Positions 24,753 through 33,932 of a DNA stretch of 64,000 bases are shown piece after piece; the stretch's first letter is position 1, and the number at the start of each line of letters is the position of its first letter. The stretch covers positions 2,143,160 through 2,207,159 of the forward strand of contig NZ_CP043869.1 of assembly GCF_008630635.1 (NCBI RefSeq), in the 5' to 3' direction. Source of the DNA: Neptunomonas concharum. Its GTDB lineage: Bacteria > Pseudomonadota > Gammaproteobacteria > Pseudomonadales > Balneatricaceae. Made by a program: the position numbers and the translations under genes. Below the pieces are notes generated by a model, which saw only the letters and a program-made list of their open reading frames with translations, did no database searches and was not told where the DNA came from.

Positions 24753-26513
24753 ATGATAACTACAAAGAAAGCACTAGCACTTATAAGCTGCTGGAGTTTG
24801 TGCACTTTCTCTTCAGCAACCCAAGCAGGAAGCGTTGATGTTGTAGAGTATTACCACCCTATTCTTGGTCATTACTTTATTACATCTGGGGAAACGCAAA
24901 TATTAGATAACGGTGGGGCTGGCGGTAACTGGATTCGTACCGGCCAGTCTTTTAAAGCATGGCCAACAGCTGGCGAAGCTCCAAGTTCAGCTAAAGCGGT
25001 TTGTCGTTTCTACGGCAGAGGGCCGAACTCTCACTTTTATACTGCTAGCCCGGAGGAGTGTGAATATGTCAAAGCAAACGATCCCGGCTGGGAGTACGAG
25101 GGCATCGCTTTTTATATAGAAACACCGGTTAATGGTGTCTGCGCTTCGGGTGTGCCAGTGTTGAGATCCTATAACAACGGTTTTGCTAATAACGATTCAA
25201 ATCATCGTTATATGACGTTGAGCAATATCCAAAGCGATATGACAGCGCTTGGTTGGGCCGCAGAAGGTGTCGCCATGTGTTCTACCGAAGCATCAACAAA
25301 CAATGGTCAACTGCCAGAGCAAAAGTCTGTCACAGTTGCTACAAATACAGCGGGAAGCATTGCCACCTCTGGCGGCGCGAAATTAGAAGTACCCGTCGGA
25401 GCCGTCGCTAATACCCCCTCTGGGGAGTCTGGTGTACTCTCTATCACTATGGGGGTGGACACCACTGCGAAGGTAACAATACCAGTAGGCACCGCGTTAG
25501 CCTCTAAAGTGTACAAGCTATCACCCTCCGGCCATGTTTTTCAGACGCCAGTGGCAGTGACATTACCTGTTACCAGCAATATACCGGGCAATCAATTGGC
25601 TATGTATATCCAAAATGAGGATGGCACTCTTCAAAATCTGGGTGGCGAGTATGATGCAGGCACTAACACGGTAAAAGCCTATACGACACATTTTTCATCA
25701 CCGTTCTTAGTATCAGCTCCACGCGGTCTGTTTTCTAACCAATGTATTTTGGTGGATAACACAGGGGCTTCAGCTTATGAGAACAAGTTATTCTGTGTTG
25801 ATAAAGTGAACTATCTTACATTCCCTGATGCGTTCCCCTATCAAAGCCAGTTTCAGGGCCTAGTCACCGCTTATACTAATCAGGACCTTGGGCCAACGGC
25901 TAAATGGCATATTCCTCCTGGTAACTATGATGTGTGCATTGAGGAGGTTTCCCGTACTAACCAGATAGCCACCCCTAAATTCATCGGCAGTAAGATAATC
26001 AAGGATGTTTTTGTACCCTATGATGAGAATGGCCTGTTTTGTTCACCCACGATCTATGTCTCTAATCTAGAGCAAGTAGGTAGCTATCATGGCTTATCTT
26101 CAGAACGTTGCGCATGTAACTCCGAAGCGACACCGGGCAGCAAGGCGGGAGCGCTCAATGTCAGCTTAACATGGAACAGTAGCGCTTCCCCTGTTGACTT
26201 GGACATTCGCGTTACTGATCCTAATGGTGAGTTGATCGACTGGGATAATACGAGTTCGTCAACGGGAGGTTCTTTGGATTGGGATAACCAATGTTATAAC
26301 TACGCCAATGGTAAAACAGAGAACATATCTTGGACGACAGCGCCAAAAGGGAACTATGTAATAGAGGTCGATTTCTACGAGGCCTGTAATACCGGCGGCC
26401 CTAGTTCAATACCGTTTACCGTTAATGTCACTATCAATGGTCAAACAACCTCATACCCTGGCACTGCTTATGCTGGAAAAGTAACCACGGTAAGAACTAT
26501 AACGGTTCAGTAA
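24753..26513 (+). CDS. Secreted multidomain protein (DUF5648-like, ZU5-like, DUF2135-like)
   Basis: The 586-aa protein has a Sec signal peptide (TTKKALALISCWSLC..., probable cleavage after TQA near residue 25). Residues ~30-180 match the DUF5648 pattern (YYHPILGHYFITSGE, GPNSHFYTASPEEC, GWEYEGIAFY), often found in exported bacterial proteins. Residues ~190-325 resemble a ZU5-like beta domain (GAKLEVPVGAV). The C-terminal ~120 residues have LDIRVTDPNGELIDWDN and CYNYANGKTENISW, like DUF2135/YfaP-type beta-sandwiches that bind ligands outside the cell. At least ten cysteines fit disulphides in an oxidising compartment. Function is unknown. It stands alone between terminators. Confidence 0.75.
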   Translation: MITTKKALALISCWSLCTFSSATQAGSVDVVEYYHPILGHYFITSGETQILDNGGAGGNWIRTGQSFKAWPTAGEAPSSAKAVCRFYGRGPNSHFYTASPEECEYVKANDPGWEYEGIAFYIETPVNGVCASGVPVLRSYNNGFANNDSNHRYMTLSNIQSDMTALGWAAEGVAMCSTEASTNNGQLPEQKSVTVATNTAGSIATSGGAKLEVPVGAVANTPSGESGVLSITMGVDTTAKVTIPVGTALASKVYKLSPSGHVFQTPVAVTLPVTSNIPGNQLAMYIQNEDGTLQNLGGEYDAGTNTVKAYTTHFSSPFLVSAPRGLFSNQCILVDNTGASAYENKLFCVDKVNYLTFPDAFPYQSQFQGLVTAYTNQDLGPTAKWHIPPGNYDVCIEEVSRTNQIATPKFIGSKIIKDVFVPYDENGLFCSPTIYVSNLEQVGSYHGLSSERCACNSEATPGSKAGALNVSLTWNSSASPVDLDIRVTDPNGELIDWDNTSSSTGGSLDWDNQCYNYANGKTENISWTTAPKGNYVIEVDFYEACNTGGPSSIPFTVNVTINGQTTSYPGTAYAGKVTTVRTITVQ

Positions 26514-26532
26514 CAGAGTTTACCCCCTCATC

Positions 26533-26563
26533 AGAACCCGGCTTTTGCTGGGTTCTTTTTTTC
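26533..26563 (+). terminator. Rho-independent terminator of the secreted-protein gene
   Basis: AGAACCC (26533-26539) pairs with GGGTTCT (26550-26556), with inner GC/GC pairing around TTTT, followed by TTTTTTT. Confidence 0.85.
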
Positions 26564-26575
26564 CAATACATATTC

Positions 26576-26648
26576 CTGTCACAAACGCTTCATAAAACCG
26601 ACATGTCTAGATAACTGATCTGTCACATCTCGCCCATAGGATACTCAT
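26576..26648 (+). promoter_or_regulatory. Two in-phase Pho-box-like arrays upstream of phnC
   Basis: The first array has 7-mers CTGTCAC, GCTTCAT and CCGACAT starting at 26576, 26587 and 26598. The second has CTGTCAC, CGCCCAT and TACTCAT at 26620, 26631 and 26642. Each repeat is 11 nt from the next, and the arrays are 44 nt (four units) apart. The consensus PhoB site is two CTGTCAT-like heptamers with a 4-nt spacer; the lead repeats match 6 of 7. The site would place the phn operon under phosphate control. Confidence 0.6.
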
Positions 26649-26668
26649 AAAGCCATGAGGAATCCTGA

Positions 26669-27497
26669 ATGTCAGTCATCGAAATACATAACCTGAAAAA
26701 AACATTTTCAAAAAGCAGCATCGCACTTAAAGGGATCAATCTAACGGTTGCATCCGGCGATATGGTTGCCCTTATAGGCCCTTCGGGCTCAGGTAAGTCA
26801 ACACTGATGAGACATATTTCAGGGCTGACACTCGCCAACAAAGACACGGATGGGTTTGTACCGTGTATTCGACCATGATATCCAACGTAATGGTCGTCTT
26901 AACAAAAACATTCGCGCTAACCGCGCCCGCATAGGTCATGTCTTCCAGCAGTTTAATCTTGTCAATCGCTTATCTGTTATGACCAATGTACTCATCGGTG
27001 GGCTCAGCCGAATCCCAAGCTATCGCAGCCTACTAGGCTGGTTTACGGAAGAGGAAAAACGCGCTGCGCTAGAGGCACTGGATCGAGTCGGCCTAAAGGA
27101 CTTTGCCCTGCATAAAGCATCAGAACTTTCCGGCGGACAACAACAACGGGTAGCCATTGCCCGAGCATTGATGCAAAAGGCCGATATTATTCTCGCCGAT
27201 GAACCTATTGCCTCTTTGGACCCTGAATCATCCCGTCTAGTCATGGAAACCCTGCAGCGCATTAATCAAGACGACGATATCACGGTCGTTGTGACCTTAC
27301 ACCAAGTTGATTACGCCCAAAAATATTGCCGTACAGCCGTTGCACTTAAAGAGGGAGAGATTTTCTTCATTGGCGATATGAACGTATTAAGCGCGGAAAA
27401 GCTAACACACATTTATGGAACCCCACAGGCTACACAGCAGCAGGATGCCGCATCTTTACCAAAGACTTCTGATAACTACCAACTCAACCCTGTTTAA
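26669..27497 (+). pseudogene. phnC: Phosphonate ABC transporter ATP-binding protein PhnC, frameshifted
   Basis: PhnC energises phosphonate import with PhnD and PhnE. The gene is split by one frame change. The first part (26669-26878) carries Walker A GPSGSGKST; the second part in the +2 frame (through 27497) carries the Q-loop VFQQFNLV, the signature LSGGQQQR, Walker B ILADEP and the H-loop TLHQVD. Removing one C near 26861 joins ...DGFV to RVFDHDIQ... and restores a 275-aa protein of normal length. The site is not a homopolymer. It may be a real mutation, a sequencing error, or rarely recoding. All later phn genes are intact. An ATG at 26850 could re-start, but that product would lack Walker A. 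Confidence 0.85.
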
Positions 27498-27524
27498 AAA
27501 CTAACCCACTCTGGAGCTCGATCC

Positions 27525-28538
27525 ATGAAATTAAAATCACTGCTGTCTAAACTGGCTACTGGCCTGACATTGACTACAGCCATTGCAGGCGCTGCCCTTA
27601 CTCAGGCTGAAGAGATGAAAACCCTGAACTTCGGCATCATCTCTACAGAATCTTCACAGAACCTAAAAACTATTTGGGTCCCTTTCCTGGAAGATATGTC
27701 TAAAAAACTAGGCATGGAAGTTAAACCCTTTTTTGCATCTGACTATGCGGGCATCATCCAAGGTATGCGTTTTGATAAGGTCGATGTTGCATGGTATGGC
27801 AACAAGTCAGCAATGGAAGCCGTGGATCGCGCCGGCGGTGAAATTTTCGCTCAAACCGTTGATGTGACAGGTAACCCAGGATACTGGAGCTTGCTAATTG
27901 CACACAAGGACAACCATAAGATCAACAATGTCGAAGACATGCTAAAGCATAGTGCCGAACTTAGCTTTGGCAATGGCGACCCTAACTCAACTTCTGGCTT
28001 CCTCGTACCTAGCTACTATGTGTTTGCCAAGAACAGTGTTGACCCGAAAAAAGCGTTTAAGCGCATGACCAATGCTAGCCATGAATCGAACTTCCTCGCA
28101 GTGGCTAATGGTCAGGTTGATGTTGCAACTAACAACACTGAAAGCTTAGGTCGAATCGAACGTACTAATCCGGAAAAGCTGGATGAGGTAAAGATCATCT
28201 GGAAATCACCGCTTATCCCTTCAGACCCTATTGTATGGCGTAAGAATTTGCCGGAAGAAGTAAAAGGCAAAGTTTATGACTTTATGATGAGCTATGGAAA
28301 AACCAATGACGCCAAAGAGCTGGATATTCTTAAATCACTCCAGTGGGCACCTTTCAAAGCATCTAGCGATGATCAATTACTACCGATTCGCCAGTTGGTG
28401 CTTTTCAAAAACCGCATCAAATTGGTTAACGACTCAAATATGAGCGCTGCTGACAAAGCCGCCAAAATTAAAGAGATCGATAACCAGTTAGCTGAGTTAA
28501 ATCGCCGTATGGATGCATTGGCTGCCGCTGCTCAATAA
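27525..28538 (+). CDS. phnD: Phosphonate ABC transporter substrate-binding protein
   Basis: The 337-aa periplasmic binding protein has a signal peptide of about 28 residues ending near LTQAEE. Family motifs are [14 protein letters not shown], the ADYAGI-like [23 protein letters not shown], and [13 protein letters not shown]. It captures phosphonates (2-aminoethylphosphonate and others in E. coli) for PhnE/PhnC. A strong GGAG Shine-Dalgarno precedes the ATG. A stem-loop separates it from phnE, which would keep the binding protein in excess. Confidence 0.93.
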   Translation: MKLKSLLSKLATGLTLTTAIAGAALTQAEEMKTLNFGIISTESSQNLKTIWVPFLEDMSKKLGMEVKPFFASDYAGIIQGMRFDKVDVAWYGNKSAMEAVDRAGGEIFAQTVDVTGNPGYWSLLIAHKDNHKINNVEDMLKHSAELSFGNGDPNSTSGFLVPSYYVFAKNSVDPKKAFKRMTNASHESNFLAVANGQVDVATNNTESLGRIERTNPEKLDEVKIIWKSPLIPSDPIVWRKNLPEEVKGKVYDFMMSYGKTNDAKELDILKSLQWAPFKASSDDQLLPIRQLVLFKNRIKLVNDSNMSAADKAAKIKEIDNQLAELNRRMDALAAAAQ

Positions 28539-28552
28539 TCGAATAAGACCCC

Positions 28553-28580
28553 ACAGGGCAGACGAACTCTGCCCTGTTTT
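28553..28580 (+). terminator. Stem-loop between phnD and phnE (attenuator-like)
   Basis: A 10-bp perfect stem ACAGGGCAGA/TCTGCCCTGT with a 5-nt loop is followed by TTT. Inside an operon it probably gives partial termination or protects the phnCD part of the message. Confidence 0.7.
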
Positions 28581-28596
28581 ACCCTCGGAAGTTTTT

Positions 28597-29382
28597 ATGA
28601 CTACGTTAACTCCTACGATACCTCGCCAACCTTTTAACTGGATGTCTGCCCTCAGCTGGGGGTTACTCATGATCATGCTTGCCTGGGGTTGGGATGCCGC
28701 AGAGATGAACCCTTGGGTGTTGATCCGAGACAGTGACAACATGCTGGAGTTTGCCTCAGACTTTTTCCCTCCAGACTTTAATGACATAAATTACTATCTA
28801 GAAGAGATGGCGATCACCGTTCATATCGCACTTTGGGGTACTGTACTATCGATTGTCTGCTCAATTCCTTTAGGTTTGATGTGCTCAGAAAATCTAGCGC
28901 CTGTTTGGATCTATCAACCGACAAGACGATTAATGGATGCCACTCGTGCCATTAACGAGATGGTGTTTGCTATGCTGTTTGTTGTCGCCGTAGGTCTTGG
29001 CCCCTTTGCCGGTGTACTCGCCCTATTTATCCACACCACAGGCGTGCTCGCCAAACTCTTTTCTGAAGCTGTAGAAGCGATTGACCCTCGCCCTGTCGAA
29101 GGGGTACGTGCAACCGGTGCCAATAAGCTAGAAGAGATTTTATATGGTGTTATCCCTCAGGTACTCCCTTTGTGGATCTCCTATTCGTTATACCGCTTTG
29201 AATCTAATGTTCGTTCTGCATCAGTTGTCGGCATGGTGGGCGCTGGCGGTATTGGCGTCATCCTATGGGAAAGTATTCGTGGCTTTCAGTTTCAACAAAC
29301 CGCTGCGGTCATGATCGTCATCATTATATGCGTCACCCTGATCGACTTGCTTTCTCAGCGGTTGCGTAAAGCCTTTATCTAA
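28597..29382 (+). CDS. phnE: Phosphonate ABC transporter permease
   Basis: The 261-aa integral membrane protein has about six hydrophobic segments. The EAA loop that contacts the ATPase is visible around [21 protein letters not shown], and [22 protein letters not shown] near the end is typical of PhnE. The start is the ATG at 28597 ([12 protein letters not shown]); an in-frame start at 28513 would overlap phnD and code through the hairpin. Confidence 0.92.
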   Translation: MTTLTPTIPRQPFNWMSALSWGLLMIMLAWGWDAAEMNPWVLIRDSDNMLEFASDFFPPDFNDINYYLEEMAITVHIALWGTVLSIVCSIPLGLMCSENLAPVWIYQPTRRLMDATRAINEMVFAMLFVVAVGLGPFAGVLALFIHTTGVLAKLFSEAVEAIDPRPVEGVRATGANKLEEILYGVIPQVLPLWISYSLYRFESNVRSASVVGMVGAGGIGVILWESIRGFQFQQTAAVMIVIIICVTLIDLLSQRLRKAFI

Positions 29383-29418
29383 TTTTTTTGCTCATTTAAC
29401 TTGTATAGATAAGTCACC

Positions 29419-30111
29419 ATGGCCGTTTATTTAGAGATTGCGACAAAGCTCAGGGATGAAATTAGGGATCACTATACCCCAGGAGATTTACTCCCTCCTG
29501 AAAAGCAGTTAGCCGAGCGATTCAGCGTCAATCGACATACCCTACGACGCGCAGTTGATGAACTCGTGCAAGATGGATTAGTGAAACGTTTTCAGGGACT
29601 CGGCAACCAAGTTATCCAATCCCCTATCGATTATGCCTTGCACCACCAGTCCTGCTTTACCTTTAACTTATCCAAACAAGGACTGACAACCAATACTGAA
29701 GTTACCCAATGCGTTGAGCAGGAACTACCTCAAGAACTACTGAAGCGCATAAAGCAACCAGCAGGAACTCATGCCGTTGTCATATCCACTTGTCGTTACA
29801 TTGATGAACAGCCAACAACACTCATTCGGCACCACCTTTTTGGTGTGGATATTGAAACCATGCAGGCCTACCACACCGGATCCTTGCATCAATATCTAAA
29901 AGAGCATTACCAATTTGATGCCTCACGAGGAACAACGCGCCTTCGAGCACGTATGCCCACCTTTGAAGAGTGCCAAAAGCTCGGCATTGGTCGTGGTATT
30001 CCAGTGATGGAAATCCACTCTCTTTATTACCTTAACGCTAGTGGCGACTTAATGGAGTACTCCATCAGTATCAGCCGCAGCGATATTTTCGAATACAGTT
30101 TGGAGCCTTGA
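29419..30111 (+). CDS. phnF: Phosphonate operon regulator PhnF (GntR/HutC family)
   Basis: The 230-aa protein has an N-terminal winged helix (residues ~1-70: YLEIATKLRDEI...LLPPEKQLAERFSVNRHTLRRAVDEL) and a C-terminal UTRA effector domain. In E. coli phnF lies in the same place within the operon, and in mycobacteria PhnF is a phosphate-responsive repressor. The effector here is unknown. The gene follows phnE by 36 nt. Confidence 0.9.
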   Translation: MAVYLEIATKLRDEIRDHYTPGDLLPPEKQLAERFSVNRHTLRRAVDELVQDGLVKRFQGLGNQVIQSPIDYALHHQSCFTFNLSKQGLTTNTEVTQCVEQELPQELLKRIKQPAGTHAVVISTCRYIDEQPTTLIRHHLFGVDIETMQAYHTGSLHQYLKEHYQFDASRGTTRLRARMPTFEECQKLGIGRGIPVMEIHSLYYLNASGDLMEYSISISRSDIFEYSLEP

Positions 30112-30112
30112 A

Positions 30113-30562
30113 GTGAACACTTCTCAATATGATAGGCAACAATGGATATCAGTGATGGCGAAGGCCCCTGCTAAGACGTTGATTGCTCTTTCTGATTCTC
30201 TGGTAAAAACACACCCGTTTGAAACTATTCGTGCCCCTGAAATTGGCCTAACACAGGTACAAGCACGCATGGGGGGGACAGGTAAACCCTTCAATTTAGG
30301 CGATACGCCGCTTACCCGCTGCGTGGTTCGTACACCCGATGGCATCTATGGATACAGCTACATAGCCGGACGTAATAAGGCCCATGCACTACGCGCAGCC
30401 GAACTCGATGCGCTTTTGCAGTTAGAAGCCTACCACGCACAGATTACTGAGGCTGTCCTTATCCCGCTGAAAGCCGAACAGGATGCTCACCGCCAACAGA
30501 AAATCACGCAAACCAGCAAAACTCGAGTGGACTTTTTTACCTTAGTGCGAGGAGAAGACTAA
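30113..30562 (+). CDS. phnG: C-P lyase subunit PhnG
   Basis: The 149-aa subunit of the C-P lyase core (PhnG2H2I2J2) is needed with PhnH, PhnI and PhnL to couple MgATP and phosphonate into a ribose-1-(alkylphosphonate)-5-triphosphate. QARMGGTGKPFNLGDTPLTRCVVR and YIAGRNKAHALRAAELDALL are family stretches. The start is a GTG at 30113, one nt after the phnF stop, with GGAG 9 nt upstream. Its TAA overlaps the phnH ATG. Confidence 0.93.
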   Translation: MNTSQYDRQQWISVMAKAPAKTLIALSDSLVKTHPFETIRAPEIGLTQVQARMGGTGKPFNLGDTPLTRCVVRTPDGIYGYSYIAGRNKAHALRAAELDALLQLEAYHAQITEAVLIPLKAEQDAHRQQKITQTSKTRVDFFTLVRGED

Positions 30563-31158
30563 TGAGCAGGATCGACTTGATAAAAGGTTTTGCCGATCCA
30601 GTCAGCGACAGCCAATTTGCGTTTCGCCAACTACTTAAAGCGATGAGCGAACCTGGCTTACTGTGCAAACTGACCACACCCGAGTCTTTAGACCCCATGA
30701 GTGAAGCGCTATTTGCCACCTGCCAAACGTTACTGGATCAACAAACCTCCATTTGGCTGTCGAAGGAGTTCGATACACCAGATATTCGCCATAACCTAAG
30801 CTTCCACACAGGAGCCCCCATACTAGACGACGCTGCAAAAGCACAGTTTGCTATCGCCTTTGCCGGGGAAATTCAAAGTACCGAAAGCTTCCATAAGGGC
30901 GATGTAGAATACCCTGAAACCGCATGCACTCTACTTTTGCAGGTCAACGCATTAAATGGCGATGATGGAGATACACTCAAACTGTCTGGGCCCGGTATCG
31001 AAACCGACGTGTATATACGGATTTCTGACCTTACCCCCGCCATACTAACGTACCTGACCACACGACCCGACCGCTTTCCGCTAGGTTTGGATCTCATTCT
31101 TGCTGCTGAAGACGCTTTGCTTTGCATTCCTCGCAGCACCCATGTGGAGGTTTGCTGA
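30562..31158 (+). CDS. phnH: C-P lyase subunit PhnH
   Basis: The 198-aa subunit of the core complex has a PLP-transferase-like fold without PLP. It starts with the typical GFADPVSDSQFAFRQLLKAMSEPG and has SLSGPGI-like KLSGPGIE and FPLGLDLIL. TAATG coupling to phnG and a 1-nt gap to phnI show tight co-translation, as expected for stoichiometric complex members. Confidence 0.93.
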   Translation: MSRIDLIKGFADPVSDSQFAFRQLLKAMSEPGLLCKLTTPESLDPMSEALFATCQTLLDQQTSIWLSKEFDTPDIRHNLSFHTGAPILDDAAKAQFAIAFAGEIQSTESFHKGDVEYPETACTLLLQVNALNGDDGDTLKLSGPGIETDVYIRISDLTPAILTYLTTRPDRFPLGLDLILAAEDALLCIPRSTHVEVC

Positions 31159-31159
31159 T

Positions 31160-32260
31160 ATGTATGTCGCCGTAAAAGGGGGAGAGAAAGCGATCTCTGC
31201 CGCCCATGAATTATTAGCAAAACAGCGTCGTGGAAACTTAGACTTAAAAGAGCTGAGCGTCGAACAGATTAGCGAACAGCTTCCTCTGGCGGTTGGCCGG
31301 GTCATGACAGAGGGTTCCGTTTATGACCGAGAACTTGCCGCATTAGCCATCAAGCAATCGGCGGGCGATCTGGTAGAAGCGATCTTCTTACTCCGTGCCT
31401 ATAGAACCACACTCAGCCGCTTTTACACCAGTAACCCTATTGACACGACTAAGATGCTCGTTGAACGACGTATCTCTGCCACATTTAAAGATTTACCCGG
31501 TGGACAAGTATTAGGCTCTACTTTCGATTACACCCACCGTTTGCTGGATTTCAGCTTACTGGCCGAAGGCGAACAGCCACAGGCGGACCATCAGGCACCG
31601 CCAGAACCCCCTACAGCCAATCACGAAACCATGACCCGCGTACTGGAAATGCTAGAGCGGGAATCACTGATCGTTAAAGAAACGGATACAGGTGACAAAC
31701 CTGCCGACATTACTCAAGATCCTCCCACTTACCCCTGTGATCGCAGCGCACGCTTACAATCATTGGTTCGTGGAGATGAGGGTTTTCTCTTGGCATTAGG
31801 CTACTCCACACAGCGAGGTTACGGCAGAAATCATCCCTTTGCCGGGGAGATACGCATTGGAGAAGTCGACCTATCTATCACACCAGACGAGCTAGGATTC
31901 AACATCGACATTGGCTCACTGCAAGTCAGCGAGTGCGAAATGATTAACGGATTTACCGAGCTGGACAACGGAGATATTCAGTTTACACGTGGGTACGGTC
32001 TTGCCTTTGGCCAAAGCGAACGCAAAACCATGGCGATGGCGCTTGTAGACCGAGCTCTGCAAGCGGATGACTATGATGAAGAGCGGCTCTCACCCGCTCA
32101 GCAGGAGGAGTTTGTACTCTCCCACTGTGACAATGTTGAAGCCTCAGGCTTTGTCTCTCACCTTAAACTTCCCCACTACGTTGATTTCCAGGCAGAGTTA
32201 GAATTGCTCAGACGCCTAAGAAAAGCCAAAGCATCCGATATTGAGGAGCCTACCTCATGA
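31160..32260 (+). CDS. phnI: C-P lyase subunit PhnI
   Basis: PhnI (366 aa) supplies the nucleosidase/transferase activity that displaces adenine from MgATP and links ribose triphosphate to the phosphonate. The start ATG at 31160 gives the canonical MYVAVKGGEKAI; a longer in-frame ORF from 31100 overlaps phnH. Other motifs are QLPLAVGRVMTEGSVYDRELAALAIKQ (in two parts) and LGYSTQRGYGRNHPFAGEIR. Stop and phnJ start overlap (ATGA). Confidence 0.94.
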   Translation: MYVAVKGGEKAISAAHELLAKQRRGNLDLKELSVEQISEQLPLAVGRVMTEGSVYDRELAALAIKQSAGDLVEAIFLLRAYRTTLSRFYTSNPIDTTKMLVERRISATFKDLPGGQVLGSTFDYTHRLLDFSLLAEGEQPQADHQAPPEPPTANHETMTRVLEMLERESLIVKETDTGDKPADITQDPPTYPCDRSARLQSLVRGDEGFLLALGYSTQRGYGRNHPFAGEIRIGEVDLSITPDELGFNIDIGSLQVSECEMINGFTELDNGDIQFTRGYGLAFGQSERKTMAMALVDRALQADDYDEERLSPAQQEEFVLSHCDNVEASGFVSHLKLPHYVDFQAELELLRRLRKAKASDIEEPTS

Positions 32261-33135
32261 ACCCAGTAACACAAACAGACACTCTACAGGGCTACAACTT
32301 TGCCTATCTGGATGAGCAGACAAAGCGCATGATTCGCCGAGCACTGCTTAAGGCAGTCGCTATTCCAGGGTATCAGGTTCCCTTTGGGGGTCGGGAGATG
32401 CCTATGCCCTACGGGTGGGGAACCGGGGGCATACAGGTCACAGCCGCTGTTATCGGCCAAACGGATGTCCTCAAAGTCATTGACCAAGGCGCTGACGACA
32501 CCACCAATGCTGTCAGCATCCGTGCTTTTTTTAAAAACCTGACAGGCGTTGAAACCACTGAACGAACAACCCAAGCCACACTGATTCAGACCCGCCACCG
32601 CATTCCGGAGGCACCACTAACCAATGATCAGATTTTAATCTATCAAGTACCGATTCCTGAGCCTCTACGCTTTATTGAGCCCAGTGAAATAGAAACACGC
32701 AAAATGCATGCTCTGGAAGAGTATGGCGTGATGCATGTAAAGCTTTATGAAGATATCGCCCACTTTGGACATATCGCTACCACATACGCTTATCCGGTTC
32801 GCGTTAATGATCGCTACATTATGGACCCCTCACCTATCCCAAAATTTGATAATCCAAAAATGGATAGGATGCCCGCATTACAACTCTTTGGTGCAGGCAG
32901 AGAGAAGCGTATTTACGCAATTCCTCCCTACACAAAAGTAGAAAGTCTGGATTTTGAGGATCACCCCTTTGAAATACAACGCTGGGAAGAAAGTTGCGCT
33001 ATCTGTGGATCAAGCGAGAGCTTTCTCGATGAAGTTGTTATGGATGACCAAGGCACCCGTAGCTACATCTGCTCAGATACAGATTATTGCCGAGAAAATG
33101 TCGCCGCAAACATGCCTCAGGAGCATAAAAAATGA
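32257..33135 (+). CDS. phnJ: C-P lyase radical SAM subunit PhnJ
   Basis: PhnJ (292 aa) is the catalytic radical SAM enzyme that breaks the C-P bond, yielding an alkane and a ribose cyclic phosphate. The unusual cluster motif CX2CX21C is visible (Cys247, Cys250, Cys272 in CAIC...YIC), and the thiyl-radical cysteine follows six residues later (Cys278 in SDTDYC). The N-terminal YNFAYLDEQTKRMIRRALLKAVAIPGYQ block (partial) is highly conserved. ATGA overlaps at both ends tie it to phnI and phnK. Confidence 0.96.
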   Translation: MNPVTQTDTLQGYNFAYLDEQTKRMIRRALLKAVAIPGYQVPFGGREMPMPYGWGTGGIQVTAAVIGQTDVLKVIDQGADDTTNAVSIRAFFKNLTGVETTERTTQATLIQTRHRIPEAPLTNDQILIYQVPIPEPLRFIEPSEIETRKMHALEEYGVMHVKLYEDIAHFGHIATTYAYPVRVNDRYIMDPSPIPKFDNPKMDRMPALQLFGAGREKRIYAIPPYTKVESLDFEDHPFEIQRWEESCAICGSSESFLDEVVMDDQGTRSYICSDTDYCRENVAANMPQEHKK

Positions 33136-33908
33136 ATAGCGAACCATTAATGCGTGTCGATAACCTCAGCAAACTTTATGCACCGGGTAAAGGCTGTGAG
33201 TCCATCAGTTTTGATCTCTACCCTGGTGAAGTATTAGGCATTGTCGGCGAGTCCGGCTCTGGAAAATCCACCCTGCTAAATAGCCTCTCAGCTCGTTTGG
33301 AGCCTGATACAGGCAGTGTGCTTTACAAACGTAGCAATGGCGAGTGGCTAGATCTTTATAAGCTGCCAGAGTCGGAAAGGCGCAGGCTCCTTCGTACCGA
33401 ATGGGGAGTTGTGCATCAACATGCCCGCGATGGACTACGCATGAATGTTTCAGCAGGCGCTAATATTGGTGAACGCCTCATGGCAGTTGGGGAACGAAAC
33501 TATAGCAAGATACGCGATAAAGGTCTGCGCTGGATGAAAGATGTTGAGCTTGACGTGAGCCGCGTAGACGACAAACCATCAACCTACTCCGGCGGGATGC
33601 AGCAGCGCTTGCAGATCGCCCGAAATCTGGTGACTCACCCTCGCTTAATCTTTATGGATGAGCCAACCGGTGGTTTAGATGTTTCGGTACAAGCACGTTT
33701 ACTCGACTTGCTAAGAACCTTAGTAACAGAGCTGAATCTCGCCGTCATCATCGTTACCCATGATCTAGCCGTTGCTCGGTTATTAGCACAACGCTTGGTC
33801 GTGATGCGCCATGGTCACATCGTCGAAACGGGCCTGACGGATCAAGTTCTGGACGATCCTCAGCATCCCTATACGCAACTACTCGTTTCGTCTGTGCTTA
33901 CCCCTTAA
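33132..33908 (+). CDS. phnK: C-P lyase ATP-binding protein PhnK
   Basis: The 258-aa ABC-type ATPase binds the C-P lyase core rather than a membrane permease. Walker A GESGSGKSTLL, signature YSGGMQQRLQIAR, and Walker B LIFMDEPTGGLD are intact, and VVHQHARDGLRM is a PhnK feature. It overlaps phnJ by 4 nt. Confidence 0.93.
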   Translation: MNSEPLMRVDNLSKLYAPGKGCESISFDLYPGEVLGIVGESGSGKSTLLNSLSARLEPDTGSVLYKRSNGEWLDLYKLPESERRRLLRTEWGVVHQHARDGLRMNVSAGANIGERLMAVGERNYSKIRDKGLRWMKDVELDVSRVDDKPSTYSGGMQQRLQIARNLVTHPRLIFMDEPTGGLDVSVQARLLDLLRTLVTELNLAVIIVTHDLAVARLLAQRLVVMRHGHIVETGLTDQVLDDPQHPYTQLLVSSVLTP

Positions 33909-33932
33909 CCGTACAACAAAAAGGAATCAACA

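Noticed and set aside
26850..27497. A separate short ABC ATPase gene starting at 26850
   Set aside because: It lacks Walker A, overlaps the upstream fragment, and both fragments join to one normal PhnC; a frameshifted phnC is the simpler reading.
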